Assembly (NCBI RefSeq): GCF_910592395.1
Contig: NC_088318.1
Location: 14,508,349 to 14,572,348, forward strand
DNA: 64,000 nt
DNA from: Lineus longissimus
Taxonomy: Eukaryota > Nemertea > Pilidiophora > Heteronemertea > Lineidae
Direction of reading: 5' to 3'
Part shown: piece by piece, positions 45,931 to 56,200 of the stretch
How positions within the stretch are numbered: the stretch's first letter is position 1
How the letters are laid out: every line of letters begins with the position of its first letter
The notes under the pieces: model-generated
What the model saw: the letters and a program-made list of their open reading frames with translations, nothing else
The model's database searches: none
Told to the model about the DNA's origin: nothing
Translations under genes and position numbers: made by a program

Positions 45931-48396
45931 CTATATATGCCTATGAGTAGTCCTAGGCCTATTTCTTTGACGAGTTTGCGGGATGATATTGTTGATATGA
46001 GCATACATTTCCAAAATATAGTCTACTGCTTTCTTAAAGTCCCTAACGACCATGTAGTCATAATCGTTTCCTCTAGCTCTCTCCTGCCGGAAGTCGGGTA
46101 AAGGTTTTTCATTGAGATGCCCATTGGTGTCACCTCCGTCAGTAAACCTTACATATATCTGAAGGTACTCCAATAGATCTTGCATTGTTGTTGTAATACT
46201 TCCGAAAACTTCATCACTGTCCTGTGTGCAGTTTACTGCTCTAGCTTGAACGTGGCTCAGATGAACGCGATATTCCTGCACCGTGGCTAAGGTTTGCTTG
46301 ACGACGAACCTCAGCTGTAATGAAAGGGGTGGTGGTGAAGGGCTTGATACAATTCATGAATTTTCGCCACGTTTCAGCGAATTCGCAGGTATAATAACAG
46401 CAATATGGCATTGAGAAAATACTATGAACTAGAAAGGGGTAGGACCATTTAAGCTAGTTTGGCACAATGGGAAGACATTTAGCATGGTCCGTACATCTTC
46501 ATCTTGACCCTCAATGTATTGACATTGCTCAGTTTCCAGACAACGGGCGTATGGGGGGCGGTGGCTACGGAGGCAATACCACTGGGAGTTCAGTATGCAC
46601 ATCTTAGGAAGGTGGAACTCTGTTGTACACGAAGTGTGAGGTTTGGCGAGTAAATTTTTAAGGTCACGCTCAAGAAGATTTTGAAAACGTAAGGGCTAAA
46701 TATGTATGACAAATGAGAATGGAAACCAGGTCAAGTTCTTATCCTCGGGGGTTAAAATCCAGTGCTTTGAGAAGCGAACCATCAAACTGTTTGTTTTTAC
46801 TTTGGGGACCCCTGATAATAGTTATAAGACGCTTTTTATGCAGCGTTCCTCTCACCAGTCCTGGATATCCTCTTTCGACTCTGACCAGCGAAGTTTGATT
46901 CTCAGCCACTTCAAGTCGGATTCGTCGACAATTGAACTGTGGGCCAGTGGCGACATCATCACAGAATCCGATCCGGACGATCTAAAATGGTAAAAATACA
47001 TAAATATTCCTAAAAGGTAATTGCTTGTACTTATATAGAGTCTCTAAGGAACATTTATACATGAACCTGGCTACAAATACAAGTGCCACGCAGTGTATCT
47101 CGACAAGGCATTTGTTATTTTACGCCTCCTCGCTGCGCATGAGTAATCATCGAAGGTGAACGAGATTTCACCATGGTGCATTCGATTTCCCATGGTGAAT
47201 TCAGAATTTATTTTGGTGAAAATCATGGTAAAAACACTATATTTTACCGTCCTAATTGACAATGGTGAGATCGACATTTTTTCTTAGGGATCGGCAACGC
47301 CGACATGTGAATAAACTAAATTACCATAGCGTACCTTGTATCCACAGGTTCCATTCAGCTCAACTCGAGGCGTCAGTTCTGCAACATGTGGTGTTCCGGG
47401 GAAGTGACATCTTGCAATGTTGGAAATAAAATCCTGGTCATTTCCAAGGCGACATCTGGCCAACTGTATTTAAGAAACATGCACATGATTAATCCTAAGC
47501 GCCATCTAATTTTTATAAATTGCTCAGGCTGACATTGAAAGTTGGCCATTTCATTCCAGACCATTATTCTGATTTCGCCAGATCCATGATATCTAATTCG
47601 ACAGACATTGCATTGGACCATTGCGCGGGTCCCTGTATTTTGAAGGAGATAACGCCAAGTAATGCCAGAGTTAGTGACAAAACTTTGAACAATCAGGCCC
47701 AGGCTACCAATACTTACAAACTCGTTTGACAATCTGTTCGTTAGATATGATATGTGTTCCAGTCTTCCAACAATCACTCCCAACCGACTCGTTTCATCAG
47801 GGACGCTGCGAAGATGGCGGAGGAGATGCGGTCTAGTGGCGACCCCTGATGTAGTCACACCCACAGTTGATATCTTCTCCATTCTGGTTGGTCGTTTTTT
47901 GATGGGGGATGAGGTCACGTGGTGATATGAAGCTGACAAAACCAGGACGATCACGATTGCTGAAATAATGGGAAAAATTATTAAGAATACATTGATACAT
48001 CTCAATAAATATCTGTTGCCCCTGTAAAATATATAGAGGATGTAAAGGAATTGTATTCAGAGTCAGCTTCAGAGTACGCCCCTCAATATAGTGATAGTGT
48101 GGCTCTCTGGGTGAAGTTCAAACCCACCTCTGGTTACCAGTATTAGCGTCATGATGTAGTTTAATCGAATCCTGAGTTCAAATCGAATACCGGTTGTCAA
48201 TTTTTCGAAATAGCTTGAGATAAATATCGGAATGCAATAAACTTGACCACTTACCTCCTCCTTATATACCTGTCCTAACAAGAAGTGAGCCGGCACTCCC
48301 GAGAAGGACCTGTAGTATCCCTTCCTCATCTCGGACACTCCGAAAAAGGTGGGTTTCCTTGGACCGAAAGTAGAAAAAAGGTGACTCAATTTTCAT
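45931..48396 (-). CDS. Candidate four-helix (IL-6/LIF-type) cytokine
   Basis: Exons (minus): 48396-48270 (probable), 47959-47718, 47463-47335, 46314-45931; 293 residues. The last three have strong acceptors and matching phases. The first uses a weaker GTATAT donor. Residues about 29-54 are hydrophobic (signal peptide or anchor). Amphipathic helices are predicted by eye at 97-123 (DETSRLGVIVGRLEHISYLT), 167-193 (LRFVVKQTLATVQEYRVHLS), 201-223 (EVFGSITTTMQDLLEYLQIY) and 253-277 (YMVVRDFKKAVDYILEMYAH). Cys127, 142, 163 and 195 could form two disulfides. NGT (160) and NCT (194) are glycosylation sites. Intron phases are 1, 0, 0, with helix A, the A-B loop and helices B-D on separate exons; IL6 and LIF also start with a phase-1 intron after a short first coding exon. 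No sequence match to a named cytokine was recognised, so the function is inferred from architecture. Confidence 0.6.
46706..46993 (+). CDS. Unassigned open frame antisense to a cytokine-like gene intron
   Basis: A 95-codon frame with reasonable coding-like composition (reading IELWASGDIITESDPDDLKW at its end), terminated by a TAA that overlaps a possible GTAAAA donor. It lies wholly inside the intron between 47335 and 46314 of the minus-strand gene. No family recognised. It may be chance. Confidence 0.15.
   Translation: MTNENGNQVKFLSSGVKIQCFEKRTIKLFVFTLGTPDNSYKTLFMQRSSHQSWISSFDSDQRSLILSHFKSDSSTIELWASGDIITESDPDDLKW
47640..47703. repeat. MITE family B fragment in the cytokine-like gene
   Basis: Read on the minus strand, this starts GGGCCTGATTGTTCAAAG and goes on with TTTGTCACTAACTCTGGC and TTGGCGTTATCTCC. 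It matches the left half of the hairpin element at 55338-55492. It lies in the intron between the exons at 47718 and 47463. Confidence 0.65.
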
Positions 48397-49773
48397 GCCA
48401 GTTGCAGGCGCACGAATGAAATCAACAGTAACGTTATCAAATTGATAATTTGAAACTGATCCCCTTCCTCATCTTTGGTGGTATTCCAAATGATTCTGGC
48501 GGAGCTTTGTTCCCTCTCGGACCAGAAACAGAATATTCAAAAGGAGATCCAAGTGCTGTAGGTAGGCCTATTGGTGCACAAAGGAACTCGGCAACAAAAT
48601 GTTGAAATCAGCTTTGTCTTGTTGGACAGGATTACGCAAATCTGGCTTTGTTTTCCGCTTGCTCAGGTGACCGCTTTTTCATAATCGAATCCTTTGGACA
48701 ATGGCCTCACAAAAATTCCCTTCTGATAAATTTATCTTGCCTAGATACAATGTATTAAAGGCAAATTTCGGAACATCGTCTGTCATCAAAGTCAAATATC
48801 AGTTTCCGAATGTAGTTGTCAGAACCAATCTGCTCATTGGCTCCGTCAATTAAAATCATTTCAATAGCTTGTGTAAGTGTGACGAATGGCAATCCTCGTG
48901 ATTGATATATTTTCCGTTTCAAAATTGCAGAATTAATTTGTTCAGTTACTGCCATGTCACAGCTGGACCATTGGTCAATGGCCACGCATGCCGCGGATTA
49001 TCAAACTCGTTCCCTGGGACGGTTCTGTTGAGGATAATACAACAGGTGATTGCAGTTCGCTACTGGAACACGCCTGTGACAGTAGAGGTTAGGATCAAAA
49101 TTCAATGTATATACTTTGCAGCAGCCGATGTGTTTAATGTATTCCAAGTTCAAAGTATTGTTTTCATTCTGAACGTATTGTATAAGCGAAAATCCTTTGA
49201 TCACCGGGAATTGGAGACCTCAGGCCAGCGATACAAAGGTTTCAGACGCACAATAGCACATAATATGTACGTTCTCAAATTACATAGTATGAAAAACGAC
49301 ATATTCCGACATGTATGTCAGTACAAAAAGAATACTGCTCGTGTGTGTGATCCGAGTCACCAGATTGCACGAGTTGATTTTCTTCGGCCTAAAGCTTGAA
49401 GGAGAAAGCTCGAGACTGCAGGTCAAGGGCTTTCGGGCCGGAGAAAATTAACGATGTAACAAAGAATATGACCTGAAGATGTGAAGGTTTTTTCTCCGGA
49501 TTAGCAACAATGAAGTTGCCATGTTGCACCGAGTGCAATACGGATATTTTTATTGCATCGCAGATTGCATCCTAGCTCGTGCGGTCATTCTTTCGAACCC
49601 TTTTACACATTTTTTCTTTAAAACATTAGTTTTAATGGGATTTTAATTGGCAGAGACTTCATTTTAAAGCAAAACGTTCCTTGCAGACACTTTCCATGAT
49701 TTTGGAGAAGTTTGTATTTTGATGTTTTTCACAGCATGTCTGACGCATAAGTGCATTTAGGGTATATGATAAC
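48397..49773. other. Gap before the GPCR gene; one weak open frame on the minus strand
   Basis: A 76-codon minus-strand frame at 48985-48755, with LTQAIEMILIDGANEQIGSD, has protein-like composition but begins after a stop with no acceptor and no ATG near its start. I do not call it a gene. Nothing else was recognised. Confidence 0.3.
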
Positions 49774-50760
49774 ATGTCCGAGTCTCCACCTCAGTGCCTG
49801 TACAATCCGGTTTATACCGAGACAGTTGAGGACATAGTGTTATTCATCCTCTACGTACCATTCATGTTATTCTACGTCGTATCCGGTATTATTGGAAACT
49901 CGTTATCAATCGTCGTTCTGACTCGTGAAATGAAGGGCTCGACATCATTTCTCCTCAAGGCGCTGGCAATATCTGACAACTGGGTTCTCATAACATACGG
50001 TATCACGTACTCGCTACCAGCAGTCTATACGTACACGGGGTATCTGGAGTTATATCACGAATTCTTTCAGCTCGCCCGCGGGTATCTTTGGACACTTACG
50101 TGGTATTGGAAGACCGTTTCAACGTACGTTATGATATTCGTGGCAGTGGAGAGATATGTTGCAGTTTGCATGCCTTTAAAGGCGACTTCTCTTTGCACGA
50201 TCAAGAACTACAAGAAAGCCGTTTCGTTCATACTCATTTTCTCTCTCTGTTACAACTTCCCTAAACTCTGGTACTGCGATACTCAGTTTAAACGTGACCC
50301 GTGTACCAACCGTGTCAGACCTTTGTCGGTTTACAGCAAACTTGCCGAGTTCAATACATATTTTTTGTTGATCTATGTTAATATTCTTTTTTACCTTGTC
50401 TTATTTTTTATACCCCTACTCGCCCTTGGTTTCACGGGGATAAGAATGGTGCACGTTCTGCGAACTCGGCATGCGCGCGGCTTAAACGAGTCAGGAAAGC
50501 GGGGCAATCAAACCAACTACATCACCAAGAGACTCGTACTATTGGTGGTATATTTCTTTGTCATAGAGGTTCCCTCAACACTTGTCAACCTATCTGTACT
50601 CGTTTTGAACCTTGACCTTGACGGTATTACTGTGACACTTGGCGCCCTCTATGCCGTATCTGGTATGAATTCTTTCATAAATTTTTTCATTTACTTTTTT
50701 ACTGGCCACAGGTTTAGGGAAATTTTAATAGGAATGTTGACCTGCCAACGTTATGAATGA
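49774..50760 (+). CDS. Class A GPCR, FMRFamide-receptor-like, intronless
   Basis: One open exon of 328 codons with seven hydrophobic segments. Key positions: GN in the first helix (41-42); ERY at the end of the third (126-128), followed by VAVCMPLKATSLCTIKNY; SLCYNFPKLW in the fourth, like the LYNxPRFW phrase of FMRFamide/DNF peptide receptors; and NSFINFFIY in the seventh in place of NPxxY. The third loop is basic and the C-tail is short (FTGHRFREILIGML, then CQ). Such receptors sit in the plasma membrane and couple neuropeptides to G proteins. The ligand cannot be read from sequence, and expanded invertebrate families hold many orphans. AATAAA follows at 50848. Confidence 0.88.
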   Translation: MSESPPQCLYNPVYTETVEDIVLFILYVPFMLFYVVSGIIGNSLSIVVLTREMKGSTSFLLKALAISDNWVLITYGITYSLPAVYTYTGYLELYHEFFQLARGYLWTLTWYWKTVSTYVMIFVAVERYVAVCMPLKATSLCTIKNYKKAVSFILIFSLCYNFPKLWYCDTQFKRDPCTNRVRPLSVYSKLAEFNTYFLLIYVNILFYLVLFFIPLLALGFTGIRMVHVLRTRHARGLNESGKRGNQTNYITKRLVLLVVYFFVIEVPSTLVNLSVLVLNLDLDGITVTLGALYAVSGMNSFINFFIYFFTGHRFREILIGMLTCQRYE

Positions 50761-50847
50761 TGCCGACGTCCAACATATGTCAAGCTCTTAAGGTATGGCA
50801 TTACTTTAGGATTTGACTACATATTCCGACTTGGGACGGTTGTTCAA

Positions 50848-50853
50848 AATAAA
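50848..50853 (+). promoter_or_regulatory. Candidate GPCR polyadenylation signal
   Basis: AATAAA 88 bases after the GPCR stop codon on the same strand. Confidence 0.45.
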
Positions 50854-51553
50854 TCAAAGTCAGTTAATTTGCGTGGTATGATACTTCGAAAAATTCGTCA
50901 TTGGCAAGTTTTACACTCTGGTGTTCTGGAGGTTTGGACAATACGGAACACTCTTCATTGAAATATCCTTCGTCGGGATTGGCGCTTTGGCAAATATTGG
51001 GTAGATCAGCATGACCAATTAAACAATACATGTATGTGATTTGATTTCACTTTCTTAATGATCACGATTATCTTGTATTTCCTGATTTTTCTTGTTATTT
51101 GACTAAGATTCCTTTCACCCGAGGCATGGCAAAATCATACACGAGACCCATTTATCAAATGCCTGAAAAATCAAGGTTTACAGTTTTCCATTGTCTTTTA
51201 ATCCTTCAAAGGGATTAAGTTAGTCCAAGCCACGTCATGTTTTAGCACAGTCACTTAGGCCGTACACCTACCTGGGCCTATTTACGCCATAGGCTCAAAA
51301 TATCGGTCGTTATACATACTGTACATGCAACGTGCATGACTGGATATCCAACAAGACTTGCAGGTAAATTGCGTTATTGAGATCAAGATAATGATTGCCG
51401 CATATTCTATGAGGTGACACCACAGTGCAAGCATGCCAACGTGCAAATTTAATTAATTTGTTATCGTTCATGATACTGTAGTGTCGTACTATTGTGCCGA
51501 CAGTGATCAGTTCCGTTAAATGTTCATCCTCTTCATTATTTCAGGATAACGAA
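50854..51553. other. Gap between GPCR and SDR genes
   Basis: No exon-like frame or repeat seen. It must hold the SDR 5' region; a TTTCAG acceptor-like site at 51539-51544, ten bases before the chosen start codon, hints at a 5' UTR intron. Confidence 0.4.
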
Positions 51554-52753
51554 ATGGCCGTGCGTAACGTTGCTAGAATCGTCTGCATTCTGGTGCTATT
51601 AGCAAATATTGGTGTTTCAAAAACGAAAACAGGCAGCACCATAGAGGATGAAGGATCCAAGGGAAAGGTTTTGGTGTTCGGAGGAACTGGATTCATCGGT
51701 TCTCATATTGTGGAGCAACTTCTTGATAATGGCTACGAGGTGACCTTGACCCACCGAGGATCTTGGTACTGGGACAGTGCCAAGTTTAAGGACAAGGTCA
51801 TGTCCATCACATGTGACAGAGACTGGCCAATGAAAACAAGCTGTCCAAAATTAATGCGGTACATCCAGTTTAATATTTTTGAGAGCGTTGTTGACGTAAG
51901 CGGTGTGGATTATCATCACGTGCGTGACGCTATCACCGCTTTGCGGAATCGCACTAAATTGTATGTGTACATAAGTTCTGATTCGGTTTACGAAGTGTGC
52001 AACAAGAGTCATTCTGATCCAACGAAGGAAAGCGATGCCGTCAGGCCAACATCCACGGCGAAAGTGGCTGAGTATGCTAATGCCGATGCGTATGGCAACA
52101 AGAAATTTGTTTCTGAGAACGATGTCATCAAACAAAGACTCCGCGGAGGATTTCCATTCGTTATTCTCCGGCTCCCTGATGTCATCGGCCCACGTGACAC
52201 CAGTCCAAGATGGCTGACTTACCAAGTATGGCAAACCTATGCCCAAATGATGACAACGTTTGTTCGAATACCAAAAGACACCGCACATGTGGCGTCAAGT
52301 TATGTTTTCGTGAAAGACGTTGCTCGTGTTGTTATCAAGCTTTTACAACCACAGCCTGAGGTATATGATACCGTATATAATGTAGCATTCCGGGAAACAA
52401 ATTTGACCCTGGAGCTTCTACTCCGGGAAATGGCGGATGCCTTGGGTCTGATTGACCCAATATATTCTTTCGTTGACGCCGAAGATACTGATGCCCGTGC
52501 CTTGTACCCCTCAGTCCAGAAGGGTCCACTAGATGTCTCCAAGATCAAGAGGGTTTTGGGTTTCGAACCGACACCCCTGAAAGAGGCAATTCAAGAAACT
52601 GTTGCCTTTTACATTGAGGCAATAGAAAGCGGGAAGTATTCTGACCAGTTGCTAAAAATGGAAGATCTGTTTACGAAGTTTAAACTCCTTGCAGGGCCAA
52701 GCAGATACAAACAACTTATCAAGGAGCTCAGGCTCGAAAAGGAACTTCTATAG
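51554..52753 (+). CDS. Secretory NAD-dependent epimerase/dehydratase-like SDR
   Basis: An intronless frame of 399 residues. I chose the ATG at 51554 because it follows TTTCAG and GATAACGAA and opens with a clear signal peptide (MAVRNVARIVCILVLLANIG). The in-frame ATG at 51494 would bury this under 20 polar residues. The Rossmann motif GGTGFIG lies at 43-49 and the catalytic-type Y-x-x-x-K at 180-184 (YGNKK). A Ser-rich stretch (YISSDSVYEVC) stands at the usual SDR active-site strand. This is the extended SDR pattern of sugar-nucleotide epimerases and dehydratases. The substrate is unknown; lumenal or extracellular placement follows from the leader. It converges with the dipeptidase gene. Confidence 0.85.
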   Translation: MAVRNVARIVCILVLLANIGVSKTKTGSTIEDEGSKGKVLVFGGTGFIGSHIVEQLLDNGYEVTLTHRGSWYWDSAKFKDKVMSITCDRDWPMKTSCPKLMRYIQFNIFESVVDVSGVDYHHVRDAITALRNRTKLYVYISSDSVYEVCNKSHSDPTKESDAVRPTSTAKVAEYANADAYGNKKFVSENDVIKQRLRGGFPFVILRLPDVIGPRDTSPRWLTYQVWQTYAQMMTTFVRIPKDTAHVASSYVFVKDVARVVIKLLQPQPEVYDTVYNVAFRETNLTLELLLREMADALGLIDPIYSFVDAEDTDARALYPSVQKGPLDVSKIKRVLGFEPTPLKEAIQETVAFYIEAIESGKYSDQLLKMEDLFTKFKLLAGPSRYKQLIKELRLEKELL

Positions 52754-53006
52754 GCTTTGTTTTACTAATTGTGGAGCGAGTGGGCCCAGCTGCTGACCTC
52801 TACGTGACTGTACCACGCCATGTTAGAAAACTGAGCCTGGTTCGACTCGTTGGAAAAAAACATCCATCAAAGCGTGAATAGTGCATATATGCTATGAGCA
52901 GACAATGTTCAGTCTGCATCTTTGATTTGCATAGTGTGTGGAAAAAGAGTGTCTCAAAAATATTTGGGGACAGGTGAAGACGTGATTTAGACAGAATGTA
53001 CTAAGT

Positions 53007-53012
53007 TTTATT
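53007..53012 (-). promoter_or_regulatory. Candidate dipeptidase polyadenylation signal
   Basis: Reads AATAAA on the minus strand, 277 bases past the dipeptidase stop codon, in the 535-base gap to the convergent SDR gene. Confidence 0.45.
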
Positions 53013-53288
53013 CTTCTTTTAAATGTACAAAATCCTGTTGAAATACAATATATCTACCATGCTGCAGTTGGTCTCAAGTACTGTTCACCGAACACCCAAT
53101 AGATCATTTCACTACATGTTTTTGATTTACCTTTTCAATCCCAATAATTCTGTCATAAGAGACAATTCCCCCATTCGAAAACAGCGCAAGTTTAGCCTAA
53201 ATTAAATTTGGGGTAAAGAGTTGGATATTTCACTTGGAAGGATATCAAAGCCGTCCCACACCACTTGAACAAATTTGTATAAAACATT

Positions 53289-56200
53289 CTAAACTGGTTG
53301 ATCCGTGTGACAAGTTGTATTCTTTAACTCGGATGGGTCGATTCTCGTGTCATCTGGATACTTCTTCTGGGTGCCTTGGGCCATCTGATCACGGACCTAG
53401 AAGAAAGGTACAGATGACATTTTGAAATTTAGGCTATACAGCCTTGACCCTAAAGCAACCTCATAACGGTAGTTGATGGAAATTGATATACCGTTCCATT
53501 GTAATATATTCGCCGGAATCTTTTGTGAAAATATTTTCAAAGGGGGTCAAAGATGCCCGACTCGTTTAAGTTCCTTTCGCCGCTTAATGTCGCCAGCCAC
53601 AAATGACTCGTATTCTAAAAAATGGCAATAAGGCAGCATAGGGGTGATCGGGAAGCATCCAAATTTCAAGTTACCTCCTCGGCTTTCTTGAAGACGCGCA
53701 CCAAGTTCTTGCCGGCGAGTTTCTGTAAATCCTCATCATTCCATCCTCTGTCTATCAACTCGGCGAAGAGGTCAGGGTATTTCGACACATCCTCGAGGCC
53801 TTCTGGGAGGCTGGAATAAGAACGATTGGTTGGTCAAACATTACATACTCTTGAAGGCTCTCGAGAATTGTCAAACCAAACAGCAGTTGGACGAATGGAT
53901 CTAAAAGGCCTCAGTTGTTCGTGTTTTGTCTTCGTCTATTCCGCAGGTAATCAGAGAGAATACCGGATTCCTAAAGGGTCTCAACTTTACTTTTCTCGTC
54001 TAAAGACTGCGGCTGTGTCTCTGTATACCTACACGTCAACACCATCGTAATCCGCCCCTATTCCCACGTGGTCTGAGCCCGCAGTATTCTTGATATGCTC
54101 GATGTGATCTGGAGGGAAAATATTCATATTCACTTTCGTTACATTTCTTTTAACATTGCAGTTTACGAGATAAATATGCCAGTTGTATATTTCGGAAATT
54201 CTGTTTTGGTTAGCAAATTAATCACTGATATTCTGTCAAAGATCGATAGGCCCTGGGCCAGATCCAACAAGCTGTCTTTTGCTACGCTGGAAAAGAAAAA
54301 ATGCTCTTATCACCTTTACTGGACATGAGCATTTTTACTCTGCCTACAAAATGTTTTTACGAATTCGGAAACTAAGGATTTGAATTTTTACACATGACAA
54401 TCACTTCATAAGAGTTCTGAATCATGCCATTCAGGAGTCAATTGTCATTTTACCTGCGACCTGCGAGATATTTGCTAAAGTTTGGTTGTACGCCGGGCCG
54501 CAGTTGATGTAATTACTATAGAAATTCACCATCACCACTCCACCATTGTCTGCCTTAAGAAAACGAAAAAAGGGAGATTGGTCTCGTGTATGCCCGAAAT
54601 TGAATATACCGCCAAATTGTCATATTCTCATCTTCCTGGCGCTTCTGTCAAAGGTGGTCTCGACCAAAGTCTGGTCTCAACATAATTCAACATCAGGAAA
54701 GCAATTCCATACTAAATGATGACTCTTCAAGAATAAGGGTAGCTTTTTTCATGTTCAGTCCTTATATAGCGCTGGAGTTGACCACAACTCGAATTGGAGA
54801 CCGAGTCCTCCCTCGCCAACACGTTACAAAGGCAGTACATGTACAATGTCCCGTCAAGGACTCTTTATTCAGACGTCAGGACTGGACATTGTGTTTGTTA
54901 TTGGCAAGAGTTGGTCTGTGACTTACTACAAGTTTCAAGACATCGTCGGGTACATTTCTTCTGCTGTTACATAAGGCAAAGGCGGAGGAGTGGCTGTAAA
55001 TGACCGGCGCCACTGCGATCTCCAGGGCTTTCATCATCGTATCTACAGACACATGGGACAGATCGACCAGCATGCCAATCCGGTTCATCTCTTTTACAAC
55101 CAGCTGGAACAAGACGACAATATATAAGCTATACATGTACATTGTATCAGGGCAGTATCTTACCTCTGTTATTGTAATGACAACAGGGCCGTATTAACGA
55201 TTTGGTCAAAAGGGCTCAAAGAGTTTTATTTCCGTGAAGAACCTCCACTGGGTGCATATTTGTGTTGGTGAAAAGACCTGAAAGATTTATCAAAAGCTCA
55301 AAAAATATTATTCTTACTGAGAGTACAGTATTCTTGACCAGGGCCTGATTGTTCCAAAAAAATTTGTCACTAACGCTGGCGTTAAATTAACTTGGCGTTA
55401 TCTCCTGCATTTAAGCCCTTTTAGACTTAATGCCAAGGCAAATTAACGCCAGCGTTAGTGACAAAATATGTTTTGAACAACCGGGCCCAGGAGTCCTGAA
55501 GAGATACTGCCCCCCCCCCCCCCGACATCTTCAGAAAGCTCAAAAACATTTATTTTCAAGAGTATATGACCCCAGCATTTTTGCACTGAGGGAGGACAAG
55601 TGTGTGTCAGAAGAGACGCAGCCGCAGCAACTCGGAAATGATTGACTCATTAGCAGGAAATAGGTAAGGTTATCTATACCTCTCCAAACTTTGTCAGGCC
55701 ATTAAATTGTGGTTGCTCATCTGGGGTGTCCACCAACCAGTTATCAGCCCTGGAATTAGACAGATTTGCAGTCATAAACGATGCAAGCCAATGAGAACAG
55801 AGCATGTGCGTTTTTCCGTGATTTCGGATATCAGATAGAAATCACGGATAAGGCAAATTCATTTAAAAGTTTCGTGTTTGATTGAATGTTTGGTCCACGG
55901 ATGGTTTTAAGTTCATGTAAGGCCATACTGTAAAACTTTTTTTGTTTAACTTTGGTATTGTTAACAAAGATTTGCACTATCTCTGCTTTTAATATCATCC
56001 GGCTCGCCCTCAGTAAAATATAAAGTACATATACACTATATATACTATATATAACGACATTACGGCAGTGTGACATATTGTGTGAACTGATCTCAGAAGT
56101 GGGCCATGTCAACATAAGATATGATTTATACCGCTATCTGAATTGGCTTTTATTTTATTTTGTTATCAACAAAATTTATCAGAATATTGTCATTAATGAA

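Noticed and set aside
48902-49399. 165-codon plus-strand open frame
   Set aside because: The composition does not look protein-like, no domain is recognisable, and it overlaps an equally weak minus-strand frame.
51851-52548. Minus-strand open frames opposite the SDR gene
   Set aside because: They are shadows of the plus-strand coding frame, which has a Rossmann motif and a YxxxK site.
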